From Kitasatospora sp. SUK 42 (lineage in GTDB: Bacteria > Actinomycetota > Actinomycetes > Streptomycetales > Streptomycetaceae), in NCBI RefSeq assembly GCF_015776785.2, contig NZ_LFMD02000002.1, positions 508,991-572,990 of the forward strand: 64,000 nt of DNA, written 5' to 3'. Under the pieces are notes generated by a model. That model was not told where the DNA came from and searched no databases. It saw only the letters and a list, made by a program, of their open reading frames with translations. Below are positions 10,477 to 19,013 of the stretch, one piece after another. The position numbers and the translations under genes are program-made. Each line of letters opens with the position of its first letter. Position 1 is the first letter of the stretch.

Positions 10477-12290
10477 CAGAGGTCCGCCACCGGGTTGGGG
10501 ATGTCCACGTACACGGACTGGGTGGCGACCGGGCCGACCAGCTCGTCCAGGCCGTTGATCCGGGTGAGCAGGTTGGCCTTGCAGGGCAGGGTGGGCGCGT
10601 CCAGCAGCAGGGCGGGCAGCGCCGAGCCGGTGGCGGTCGCCTGCGGGCCGGCCAGGAACCGGCGCAGTCCGGCCAGCAGCACCGTCTCGTCGGCCAGTTG
10701 CTGGGAGCCGAAGGCGCCGATCAGGCCGAGCACGTGGTTGATGCCGAGGTAGTAGGCGAAGTGGTGGTCGATCACCGTGTCGGGCAGGAAGGTGTCGCTC
10801 TCGGCGCCGAGCCCGGGCAGCCGGGCGGTGAGCCGCTCGGCGGCGCTCTCCCGGAAGTAGTAGCCCTGGTTGTCGCGGTAGCGGCCGCCGCTGGGCCAGC
10901 CCTCGGCGTCCAGCAGGACGAGGCTGTTCTGCTGGTGCGCCTCCAGGGCGATGCCGCCCTGCCCGTCGAGCCACAGGGCGGGCAGCACGACCGCGTCCAG
11001 GTAGCGCAGGAACCATTCGGCGGCCACGGTGCGCACCGGTCGACCGCAGCGCGCGGAGAGCGAGCGCAGGATGTCGCGGAGCCGGGACGGCACGGTGGTG
11101 CCGGTGCCGAGCGGCTGTTCGGCGACCAGCCCGGCCACGCACAGCGCGCGGTCGGTCGGGGCGAACGGCTGGGCGCGCAGCACGGTGTCCAGGCCGCCCG
11201 GGTCGCCGAGGCCGGGGTGGTCGACGCCGATCCAGGCCGGGTCGCGGACGATGTCGAAGCCGGGGTGGGCGGCCTGCCATTCGGCGGCCAGCCCGCTCTC
11301 CAGCAGCCGGTGCACCTCCAGGCCGCGGTGGAGTTCCTTGCGCAGGTTCTCCCGGCGGGAGTTGGTGATCCGCAGGCCGAGCGAGAGCTTGAGCATCCAC
11401 GGCGTGCCGGGCCGGTAGACGGTGCGCACCGAGGAGGTGGGGTACCAGGGCTCGCCGGACGGGCCGAGGTCGTGCAGCAGCCCGTCGGCGAGCAGTTCGG
11501 CGACGACCGGGCGGTGGGCGAGCTCGCGGGCCTGCCAGGGGTGCAGCGGCAGGGCGGCGGTGCCGGGCGGCAGGGCGGCGCGGTCGCCGAGCAGGTCCGC
11601 GGTGAGCCGGTCGGCGCTCTCGGCGACGGCGGAGCCGGCCGCGAGCAGTTCGCGGTCGACCGCGTACCAGTGCAGTTGGAAGGAGCCGTGCAGTTCGGGC
11701 GAGTAGGCGGCGCTCTGGGCCGGGCCGAGGCCGTCGCGGCTCTTCGGGGTGGGGTGCAGCGGGTGGCCGAGCAGCAGGGCCTGTTCGGCGGCGAGGAAGT
11801 GCGAGCGCTCGGGCCCGCCGGGTTCGGCGGCGGTGCGGCGGTGGGCGAGGATCTCGGTGGTGCGCATGACCGAGTCGGCGACCCGGGCGGCGAGGTCGGC
11901 GACCTGTCCGGGGTCGGGCCGTTCGGCGGCCGCGGCGGCGAGCAGCGCGGCGGTGGTGACGGCGTCGACCGGGGCGTCGGCGGTGCCCTCGCCGGCCGAG
12001 AGGGTGGCCGGGTCGAAGCGGTGCCAGCCGCCGGGCGACCAGTAGCGGACGGGCGCGGTGAGCCGGGCGGCGCCGCCGAGGACGTCGATCCGCAGTCGGC
12101 CGTCCGGGCCGGGCCGGGCTCCGGTCTCCCGCGTCCAGCAGCGCAACAGGGCCTCCAGGGCGGCCTGTTCGGCGGCGACGGCGGGGTCGGGGTGCAGCAG
12201 CGGGTCGGGTCCCGGCCCGCCCTTCGACTGCCGGGCGGGGTCCACGGGCTGCGACGGTACGGGCGGGGCTCCGGTGAGGGCGGTGCTCAA
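10476..12290 (-). CDS. IucA/IucC-family NIS siderophore synthetase (type A-like), first gene of operon
   Basis: First synthetase of the operon, 604 residues. Motifs include EQALLLGHPLHPTPKSR, LPLHPWQARE, the ATP-site LKLSLGLRITNSRREN, and EAHQQNSLVLLD. It looks closest to citrate-using type A (IucA-like) enzymes, so it likely joins the first hydroxamate arm to citrate. The start is TTG at 12290-12288, with AAGGAG five bases upstream. A longer in-frame start at 12416 is rejected because it would translate through the iron-box operator at 12368-12386 and add about 42 residues unlike the family. Confidence 0.88.
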   Translation of the reverse strand: MSTALTGAPPVPSQPVDPARQSKGGPGPDPLLHPDPAVAAEQAALEALLRCWTRETGARPGPDGRLRIDVLGGAARLTAPVRYWSPGGWHRFDPATLSAGEGTADAPVDAVTTAALLAAAAAERPDPGQVADLAARVADSVMRTTEILAHRRTAAEPGGPERSHFLAAEQALLLGHPLHPTPKSRDGLGPAQSAAYSPELHGSFQLHWYAVDRELLAAGSAVAESADRLTADLLGDRAALPPGTAALPLHPWQARELAHRPVVAELLADGLLHDLGPSGEPWYPTSSVRTVYRPGTPWMLKLSLGLRITNSRRENLRKELHRGLEVHRLLESGLAAEWQAAHPGFDIVRDPAWIGVDHPGLGDPGGLDTVLRAQPFAPTDRALCVAGLVAEQPLGTGTTVPSRLRDILRSLSARCGRPVRTVAAEWFLRYLDAVVLPALWLDGQGGIALEAHQQNSLVLLDAEGWPSGGRYRDNQGYYFRESAAERLTARLPGLGAESDTFLPDTVIDHHFAYYLGINHVLGLIGAFGSQQLADETVLLAGLRRFLAGPQATATGSALPALLLDAPTLPCKANLLTRINGLDELVGPVATQSVYVDIPNPVADL

Positions 12291-12628
12291 GGCTGCTCCT
12301 TGGGGCGCGTGGGGGTGCGGACGCGGGCTGCTGGTGGAGGGGATCGGCGGGCGCTCGCACCGTCGCGTCAGGTAAGGGTTACCTATCCCTGATGGGTGAT
12401 CACAAGGAAGGCTCACTCGTCCAGGTGAAGATCGAGGGTTGTCCGCCCCCGGACGGCATCACCTTGCTGTAACGGTGGGGCGGCCGCTCCCCCTCATCAC
12501 GGATCGGTGACCTCCGCCCGGCACCGCAACCTCGGGGGCGGCGCCGACCGTCCTGGTCTGCAATGGAAGACTCCAGGGCGGCGAGCCGCCGCACGACAGT
12601 CCGACCGAGCACAGGGGGAAGCGCACAG
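12291..12628. promoter_or_regulatory. Divergent intergenic region with DmdR/IdeR-type iron box
   Basis: Non-coding region between the siderophore operon and the protease pair. The element TCAGGTAAGGGTTACCTAT at 12368-12386 matches about 14 of 19 positions of the actinobacterial iron box TTAGGTTAGSCTMACCTAA, including the AGGT and ACCTA arms. It sits 78 bp upstream of the TTG start of the first siderophore gene. A DmdR1/IdeR-type Fe(II) repressor is the expected ligand. Nothing else was recognised in this stretch. Confidence 0.75.
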
Positions 12629-13807
12629 ATGCCATCGATCCACCGGTCAGCCCTGGCTGCCGCGCTCGTCACGGGAACACTGCTCGCCGCGAGCGCCTGC
12701 GGGCCCGACGGTCCGGCCGGCGGCGAGCACGCCGCGCCGCCCGTCGCCACCGGGACGACCGGCTCCGCCGCCCCGGGCGGTGGCGGCGTCATCGGCGGGA
12801 TCACCCTGCCGTCCGGCCTGCCGACCAGCCTGCTGGAGGGCCTGCCGAAGACCTGGGACGACCTGCGGAAGTGGAAGTTCGAGGACTGGGACAAGTGGGC
12901 GTCCAAGCACGTCTTCAACAACCCGGTGGTGAAGGACTTCTGGAACCCGGACAAGATGGGCGACGCCAAGCCGGCGGACCCGGCACCGCCCACCGCCAAG
13001 CCGGCCGCCGACGACGGCGGGACCGACCCGGAGCCCGCGGTGGTCAAGGCCGTGCCGGCGCCCCGCCCGTACCTCAAGCAGCCCTCCGGCAAGGTGTTCT
13101 TCTCCGCCCAGGGCGGCCGCGGCAACTGCTCGGCCACGGTGATCGCCGATCCGCAGCACCCGGGCAAGAGCAACCTGGTCTGGACGGCCGCCCACTGCGT
13201 GCACGAGGGCAAGGGCGGCAACTTCTACAAGGACCTGGTGTTCGTCCCCGCCTACAACAACTCGGGCGCCTCCAGCGGCGGGAAGAAGGCCCCGCTGTCC
13301 GAGCTGGCCCCGCTCGGCACCTGGTGGGCCGACCAGGTCGTCACCTCCCCGCAGTGGATGGTCGAGGGCGGTCCCACCGGCGACGCCGCCAACCAGTACG
13401 ACTTCGCCGTGATGCGGGTGCACAACCAGAACGACACCGGCAAGTCCCTGGAGGAGACGGTCGGTTCGGCCGCCCCGGTGTGGTTCGACGCGCCCCGCGA
13501 CCAGCTCAAGGTCTCGGCCTCCGGCTACCCGCTGGTCAAGCCCTTCGACGGCCAGGAGCTGTACCGGTGCGACGGCGGCAAGCCGACCCGGCTGTCCTTC
13601 GACGCCAAGCGCCCGGCCATGCTGACCATCGGCTGCGACATGACCCAGGGCGCCAGCGGCGGCGGCTGGTTCGCCACCATGCCGGACGGTCGGACCGCGC
13701 TGGTCAGCAACACCTCGATCGGCACCCAGGACCACACCTCGCTGAGCGGCCCGTACCTGGAGACGGTCGCCAAGCAGGCCCTGGACTGGATCTCCAGGAA
13801 GCAGTAG
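12629..13807 (+). CDS. Lipoprotein trypsin-like serine protease
   Basis: Secreted S1-type protease, 392 residues. The N-terminal lipoprotein signal ends in a lipobox (LAASAC, then GPDGPAG), so it should be anchored on the outer membrane face. After a Gly/Pro/Ala linker comes a WKFEDWDKW helix-like segment and the protease domain with all three catalytic residues: His189 (TAAHCV), Asp258 (YDFAVMRV) and Ser343 (QGASGGGWF). The ATG at 12629 is seven bases after GGGGGAAG. It is followed 40 bp later by a paralogue with the same architecture. The substrate is unknown. Confidence 0.88.
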   Translation: MPSIHRSALAAALVTGTLLAASACGPDGPAGGEHAAPPVATGTTGSAAPGGGGVIGGITLPSGLPTSLLEGLPKTWDDLRKWKFEDWDKWASKHVFNNPVVKDFWNPDKMGDAKPADPAPPTAKPAADDGGTDPEPAVVKAVPAPRPYLKQPSGKVFFSAQGGRGNCSATVIADPQHPGKSNLVWTAAHCVHEGKGGNFYKDLVFVPAYNNSGASSGGKKAPLSELAPLGTWWADQVVTSPQWMVEGGPTGDAANQYDFAVMRVHNQNDTGKSLEETVGSAAPVWFDAPRDQLKVSASGYPLVKPFDGQELYRCDGGKPTRLSFDAKRPAMLTIGCDMTQGASGGGWFATMPDGRTALVSNTSIGTQDHTSLSGPYLETVAKQALDWISRKQ

Positions 13808-13847
13808 CCGCACCCGCGGCCGGTACCACCACGGGGGACGACGCACC

Positions 13848-14966
13848 ATGCCGATCACCAGCAGCAGGGCCCACAGGCTCACCACGGCCGGCGCCGCGCT
13901 GCTCGCCGCGCTCACGCTCAGCGCGGCCGCCTGCGGACCGGACGGCCCGGCCGCCCCGGCCGCGCCGCCCGCCGCGCTCCCCAAGGCCGCGCCGACCAGC
14001 CTGGGCGACCTGAGCGGCTGGAAGCTGGAGGACTGGTCCCGGTACGTCGCCGACAGCGGCTTCAGCGGCCAGCCGGCCGCCGGCTACTGGTCGACCGCCC
14101 GGATGGACGCCGCCCGGGCCCGGGCCACCCCGGAGTACTCGCTGACCTCCGCCGCGCCGGAGACCGTCCAGCGGGACGCCCCGCCGGCCCCGGTCCCGGC
14201 CGAGGCCCAGCCGCACCCGTACGGCCCCGGCACGGCCGTGGTCGGCCGGCTGTTCCTGAGCACGGCGCAGGGCGACGCCGCCTGCTCCGGCACGGTGGTC
14301 TCCGACCCGGCCAACCCGGGCCGCAGCAACCTGGTCTACACCGCCGCGCACTGCCTGCACGACGGCAAGGGCGGCGGCTGGGTGAAGAACCTGGTCTTCG
14401 TGCCCGGCTACAACCGGGACGGCCGGGCGGCCCGCGGCAAGCCGTCCCCCGACCAGCAGGCCGCCCCGTACGGCCGGTGGACGGCGGTGCGCGCGCTGGT
14501 GTCGCCGACCTGGCTCCAGGAGAGCGGCGCCGGCCCGCGCAGCCAGTACGACTACGGGATCGTCCGGGTGCGCGGCGAGTCCGGCTCCGGCCCGTCCCTG
14601 GAGGAGGCGGTCGGCGGCTCCGTCCCGGTGTGGTTCAACGCCCCGCGCGAGCAGATCACCTCGGCCGCCGCCCACGGCTACCCGGTGGAGCGGCCGTTCG
14701 ACGGCCTGGAGCTGGAGCGCTGCGTCTCCCCCGCCCCGCCGGGCCGGCTGTCCTTCGACCGGACCCGGCCGCCGATGTACGTGATCGGCTGCACCATGAC
14801 CGGCGGGGCCGCGGGCGGGGGCTGGTTCATCACCAGGGACGGCAAGCCCAACCTGGTCAGCGTCAGCGCGCTCGGCGACCGCAACCCGGCCGGGTACCTG
14901 GCCGGGCCCTCGCTGCAGGACCAGGCGAAGCAGGCGTTCGACTACTTCGCCAAGAACGTCAGGTAG
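13848..14966 (+). CDS. Lipoprotein trypsin-like pseudoprotease (catalytic Ser replaced by Ala)
   Basis: Tandem paralogue of the preceding gene, 372 residues. It has a lipobox (LSAAAC, then GPDGPA), a WKLEDWSRYV segment and an S1-like domain. His168 (TAAHCLH) and Asp235 (YDYGIVRV) are kept, but the nucleophile position is Ala322: the motif reads GGAAGGGW where the neighbour has QGASGGGW. The codon is GCG at 14811-14813, so a single-base sequencing error would not turn it into the neighbour's AGC. The protein is therefore probably inactive as a protease and may bind substrate or regulate its partner. The frame is intact. Confidence 0.88.
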   Translation: MPITSSRAHRLTTAGAALLAALTLSAAACGPDGPAAPAAPPAALPKAAPTSLGDLSGWKLEDWSRYVADSGFSGQPAAGYWSTARMDAARARATPEYSLTSAAPETVQRDAPPAPVPAEAQPHPYGPGTAVVGRLFLSTAQGDAACSGTVVSDPANPGRSNLVYTAAHCLHDGKGGGWVKNLVFVPGYNRDGRAARGKPSPDQQAAPYGRWTAVRALVSPTWLQESGAGPRSQYDYGIVRVRGESGSGPSLEEAVGGSVPVWFNAPREQITSAAAHGYPVERPFDGLELERCVSPAPPGRLSFDRTRPPMYVIGCTMTGGAAGGGWFITRDGKPNLVSVSALGDRNPAGYLAGPSLQDQAKQAFDYFAKNVR

Positions 14967-14987
14967 CGCGCCCCCGCCGCAGAGCGC

Positions 14988-15021
14988 GAAGGGCCCCGGA
15001 CGCGATCGTCCGGGGCCCTTC
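14988..15021. terminator. Bidirectional terminator between pseudoprotease gene and hflX
   Basis: Perfect 15-bp stem: GAAGGGCCCCGGACG pairs with CGTCCGGGGCCCTTC around a CGAT loop. It lies between two convergent genes. Confidence 0.88.
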
Positions 15022-15032
15022 ACACGCGGCGG

Positions 15033-16535
15033 TCAGCCCTGCAGGGCCACCGCGAAGTGCTCCAGCTCCGCGGCCAGCTCGGCCGGCACCTTGGCGTGCA
15101 GCAGGGTGCCCTCGCCGGTGTGCTCGGCGCCGAGCAGCTCGCCCTCCTTGTGCACCCGGGAGACCAGGGCCCCCTGGGTGTACGGCACCAGGGCCCGCAC
15201 CTCGACGGCCGGGCGCGGCAGCTCGTCGTCGATGAGCTTCAGCAGCTCCTCCATGCCCTCACCGGTGCGGGCCGACACCACGATGGCGTGCGGCTCGCGG
15301 CGCAGCAGCCGCTGCAGCACGTGCGGGTCGGCGGCGTCCGCCTTGTTGATCACCACGATCTCCGGCACGTTCTGCGCGTCGACCGAGACGATGACCTCGC
15401 GGACGGAGGCCAGCTGCGTCTCCGGCTCGGGGTGCGAGCCGTCGACCACGTGCAGGATGAGGTCCGCGTCGGCGACCTCCTCCATGGTCGAGCGGAAGGC
15501 CTCGACCAGGTGGTGCGGCAGGTGCCGGACGAAGCCGACGGTGTCGGCCAGGGTGTAGACCCGGCCGCTCGGGGTCTGGGCCCGGCGCACGGTCGGGTCC
15601 AGGGTGGCGAACAGCGCGTTCTCCACCAGGACGCCCGCGCCGGTGAGCCGGTTGAGCAGGGAGGACTTGCCGGCGTTGGTGTAGCCGGCGATGGCCACGG
15701 ACGGCACCTGGTGGCGCCGGCGCTCCTGGCGCTTGGTGTCGCGGCCCTTCTTCATGTCGGCGATCTCCTTGCGGAGCTTCGCCATCTTCTCGCGGATCCG
15801 GCGCCGGTCGGTCTCGATCTTGGTCTCACCGGGGCCACGGGTGGCCATGCCGCCGCCGGAGGAACCGGAGCCACCACCACCCATCTGCCGGGACAGCGAC
15901 TGACCCCAGCCGCGCAGTCGCGGCAGCATGTACTGCATCTGCGCGAGCGAGACCTGCGCCTTGCCCTCCCGGGACTTGGCGTGCTGGGCGAAGATGTCCA
16001 GGATCAGGGCCGTCCGGTCGACGACCTTGACCTTGACCACGTCCTCCAGGTGGATCAGCTGGCCGGGGGTGAGCTCACCGTCGCAGACCACGGTGTCGGC
16101 GCCGGTGGAGGCGACGATGTCGCGCAGCTCCTGCGCCTTGCCGGAGCCGATGTAGGTGGCGGCGTCGGGCTTGTCGCGGCGCTGGATGACGCCGTCCAGC
16201 ACCTCGGAGCCGGCCGTCTCGGCGAGCGCGGCGAGCTCGGCCATCGAGTTCTCCGCCTCCTCCAGCGTGCCGTCCGTCCAGACACCGACGAGCACCACGC
16301 GCTCCAGGCGCAGCTGGCGGTACTCGACCTCGGTGACGTCTTCGAGCTCGGTGGAGAGGCCGGCGACCCGGCGCAGGGCGGCGCGCTCGCTGCGGTCGTA
16401 CTGGTCGCCGTCGTAGGTGTGGCCGAGGTCCTCGTCGATGGCCGCGAGGTCCTCGTCCATGAGGGCTTCCGCCCGCAGACCGTCGAGGCGGCGCGGGGCG
16501 TCGGCGTGGTCGCGGGTGTCGAACGTGGAGGTCAT
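15033..16535 (-). CDS. hflX: Ribosome-associated GTPase HflX
   Basis: GTPase that binds the 50S subunit and splits stalled or stressed ribosomes. 500 residues. N-terminal HflX domain (VGVWTDGTLEEAENSM, then YIGSGKAQEL), a glycine-rich linker GGGGSGSSGGG, and the G domain with G1 GYTNAGKSS, G3 DTVGF and G4 NKAD. The ATG at 16535 has AAAGGA five bases upstream. The start overlaps the rshA stop as ATGA, so the genes may be translationally coupled. Confidence 0.95.
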   Translation of the reverse strand: MTSTFDTRDHADAPRRLDGLRAEALMDEDLAAIDEDLGHTYDGDQYDRSERAALRRVAGLSTELEDVTEVEYRQLRLERVVLVGVWTDGTLEEAENSMAELAALAETAGSEVLDGVIQRRDKPDAATYIGSGKAQELRDIVASTGADTVVCDGELTPGQLIHLEDVVKVKVVDRTALILDIFAQHAKSREGKAQVSLAQMQYMLPRLRGWGQSLSRQMGGGGSGSSGGGMATRGPGETKIETDRRRIREKMAKLRKEIADMKKGRDTKRQERRRHQVPSVAIAGYTNAGKSSLLNRLTGAGVLVENALFATLDPTVRRAQTPSGRVYTLADTVGFVRHLPHHLVEAFRSTMEEVADADLILHVVDGSHPEPETQLASVREVIVSVDAQNVPEIVVINKADAADPHVLQRLLRREPHAIVVSARTGEGMEELLKLIDDELPRPAVEVRALVPYTQGALVSRVHKEGELLGAEHTGEGTLLHAKVPAELAAELEHFAVALQG

Positions 16536-18910
16536 TCTGTCCTTTGGTCGCTGGAGTGCTGCGGCGAGGGCCCCTGGATCTCACCGGGGCTCCTGTGCCC
16601 TGAGAACGCCGTGGACCGGCCGTGAATTCCCCACGATGGTCGCACGCCCGGCGGCGGCCGGTCACCCCCATTTCCCCCGGCACGCCCGGGGTGGCGCGCC
16701 CCGCCCGTCTCCGGTGCGTGCGGGCGGCTCACGTCGTACACCCCGGAGACCTTGAGCATCGCCCGCATCAGGGCCGGCAGCGCGCCCGGCTCGGGCAGCT
16801 CGACGGTGTAGGTGTGCCGCACCCGCAGCTCCTGCGGCGGCTCGACCTCGGCGGAGACGATGCCGACGCCCACGGCGGAGATCGCCGCGGTGAGGTCGGC
16901 GAGCAGCCGGGGCCGGTTCAGCGCCTCGGCCCGCAGGGTCACCCGGTGGCCGGCCGCCGGGGCGCCCTCCGGCCGCCAGCGCACCTCCAGCTCCGCGCGC
17001 CCGTCCGCGCGCAGCCGCCGCCCGGCCGGACACCCTGCCCGGTGCACCGCCACCGCGCCGCCGCGGATCGGGTAGCCGGTCACCTCGTCCGGCGGCACCG
17101 GGGTGCAGCAGCGGGCCAGCCGGACCGGCGCCTCCGGCCGTCCGGCCACCTCGACCGGGGCCGCCCGGCGCTCGTCGGCCCGGTGCGCGGGCGGGGCGGG
17201 CTGGCCGCCGGCCGGGCCGGTGCGCACCACCGGCAGCCGGGCCGGGTGGTCGGCCAGCCAGCGTTCGATGGCCAGCCGGGCGGCGGGGGTGCGGGCGTGC
17301 GCCAGCCACTCGGGCGAGGGCCCGGAGGGCTGTCCGCCGCCCGGCTGGACGCCCTCGGTGAGCACCGCGAGCACGTCCCCGTCCTGCAGCGTGGTGGACA
17401 GCGCGGTGAGCCGGCCGTTGACCCGGGCGCCGATGCACCGGTGGCCGGTCTCCTCGCCGAGCAGGTAGGCCGCGTCCACGCAGCTGGCCCCGGCCCGCAG
17501 CTGAAGCGTTTCCCCGCACTCCGTCACCACGGTGATCTCGCGGTCGCCCGCCAGGTCGGCGGTGAGCGCGGACCAGAAGGCGTCCGGGTCGGGCGTCTCC
17601 TGCTGCCACTCCAGCAGTCGGCTGAGCCAGCCGGGCCGGGCCGGGTCGGTGCGGTCCAGCTCGTCGGCGTCCTGGGCGGGGCCGGCCGGGGACGGGTCGC
17701 CGAGCGCGACCACTCCGGTCTCGGCCACCTCGTGCATCCGCCGCGTCCGCACCAGCACCTCGACCACCGCGCCGCCCTCCAGCGCCACCGCGGTGTGCAG
17801 CGACTGGTACAGGTTGAACTTGGGGGCGGCCACGAAGTCCTTGAACTCCCCGGGCAGCGGCGTCCAGCAGGTGTGCAGCTCGCCGAGCACGGCGTAGCAG
17901 TCGGCGTTCTCCTCCACCACCACCAGCAGCCGCCCGAAGTCGGCCGGCTGCGGGCCCTGCGGCCGGCCGTCCCGCCCGGGCGCGGCGGCCCGCTTGAGCA
18001 GCACCCGGTGCAGCGAGACGCAGTGCCGGGGCCGTACGGTCACCTCGGCGGCGACCCGGGCCTCGGCCAGCTGGCGGGCCAGCTGCCGGGCGAAGGGCTC
18101 CAGCAGGGTGTCCGGGGCGGCCTCGTGACCGGCCATCAGGGCGCGGGTGTCGGCGTGCTCCTCGGGGTGGAGGGTGGCGAAGACGATGTCCTCCAGCTCC
18201 GTCTTGAGCACCTGGATGCCGAGCCGCTCGGCCAGCGGGATCAGCACGTCCCTGGTGACCTTGGCGATCCGCAGCCGGCTGGCCGGCTTCATGTGCCGGA
18301 TGGTGCGCATGTTGTGCAGCCGGTCGGCGAGCTTGATCACCATCACCCGGACGTCGTCCCCGGTGGCGACCAGCATCTTGCGGAAGGTCTCGGCCTCGGC
18401 GGCGGCGCCGAAGTCGACCTTCTCCAGTTTCGTCACCCCGTCGACCAGGTAGGCGACTTCGGGCCCGAATCCGGCACTCACCTGATCCAGCGTCAACTCG
18501 GTGTCCTCAACGGTGTCGTGGAGCAGTGAGGCGACCAAGGTGGTCGTCCCGGCGCCGAGTTGGGCCAGGATCATGGTGACGGCCAGCGGGTGGGTGATGT
18601 ACGGCTCGCCGCTCTTGCGCAGCTGCCCGCGGTGGCTGGCCTCGGCCAGCCGGTACGCCCGGGCGAGCAGTGCGAGGTCGGCCTGCGGATGGCGCCCCCG
18701 GTGGACCCGGACCAGCGGTTCCAGGGCGTCCGGCACGGGCTGGCGGCCGGTGGCCAGCAGTGCGGCCCGCCCGGCCCGGCCGAGGGCGGCCAGGCCGAAC
18801 TCTCCGAGGGGGCGCCTGGCCCCGGTCTGCCGTGCGCTCGTCGGCTGGCCCGCGAGGGGCTGCCCGGCTTGTTGCAACCCCTCCAAGGGACTATCAACCC
18901 GCTGGTCCAT
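16532..18910 (-). CDS. rshA: RelA/SpoT homologue RshA
   Basis: Second long RelA/SpoT homologue of streptomycetes, 792 residues from the ATG at 18910. The HD hydrolase domain is intact (HDTVED at about 131-136). The synthetase domain is recognisable (EFKDFVAAPKFNLYQSLHTA, EVLVRT) but altered: the usual RPKH..S motif reads RPRHCVSLH. It is followed by a TGS domain, a Cys motif (ARCCTPVPPDEV, later HRAGC) and an ACT domain, then a low-complexity tail of about 60 residues running into the hflX start. The start is uncertain: no good ribosome site was seen, and an in-frame GTG lies at 18967. Likely role: (p)ppGpp turnover, mainly hydrolysis. Confidence 0.85.
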   Translation of the reverse strand: MDQRVDSPLEGLQQAGQPLAGQPTSARQTGARRPLGEFGLAALGRAGRAALLATGRQPVPDALEPLVRVHRGRHPQADLALLARAYRLAEASHRGQLRKSGEPYITHPLAVTMILAQLGAGTTTLVASLLHDTVEDTELTLDQVSAGFGPEVAYLVDGVTKLEKVDFGAAAEAETFRKMLVATGDDVRVMVIKLADRLHNMRTIRHMKPASRLRIAKVTRDVLIPLAERLGIQVLKTELEDIVFATLHPEEHADTRALMAGHEAAPDTLLEPFARQLARQLAEARVAAEVTVRPRHCVSLHRVLLKRAAAPGRDGRPQGPQPADFGRLLVVVEENADCYAVLGELHTCWTPLPGEFKDFVAAPKFNLYQSLHTAVALEGGAVVEVLVRTRRMHEVAETGVVALGDPSPAGPAQDADELDRTDPARPGWLSRLLEWQQETPDPDAFWSALTADLAGDREITVVTECGETLQLRAGASCVDAAYLLGEETGHRCIGARVNGRLTALSTTLQDGDVLAVLTEGVQPGGGQPSGPSPEWLAHARTPAARLAIERWLADHPARLPVVRTGPAGGQPAPPAHRADERRAAPVEVAGRPEAPVRLARCCTPVPPDEVTGYPIRGGAVAVHRAGCPAGRRLRADGRAELEVRWRPEGAPAAGHRVTLRAEALNRPRLLADLTAAISAVGVGIVSAEVEPPQELRVRHTYTVELPEPGALPALMRAMLKVSGVYDVSRPHAPETGGARHPGRAGGNGGDRPPPGVRPSWGIHGRSTAFSGHRSPGEIQGPSPQHSSDQRTE

Positions 18911-19013
18911 GCCATAGAGCAGACCACGTTCCGTGGCGAATTGCGCCCCCCTCGCAAACAGGATCACCCGATCAGGGGGATTCGTTGCCGCACGAATTGG
19001 GCAAACCGGGCCG

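Noticed and set aside
12291..12416. Longer start at 12416 for the first NIS synthetase
   Set aside because: It would place the iron box inside the coding region, and the extra residues are unlike the family. TTG at 12290 has a good AAGGAG.
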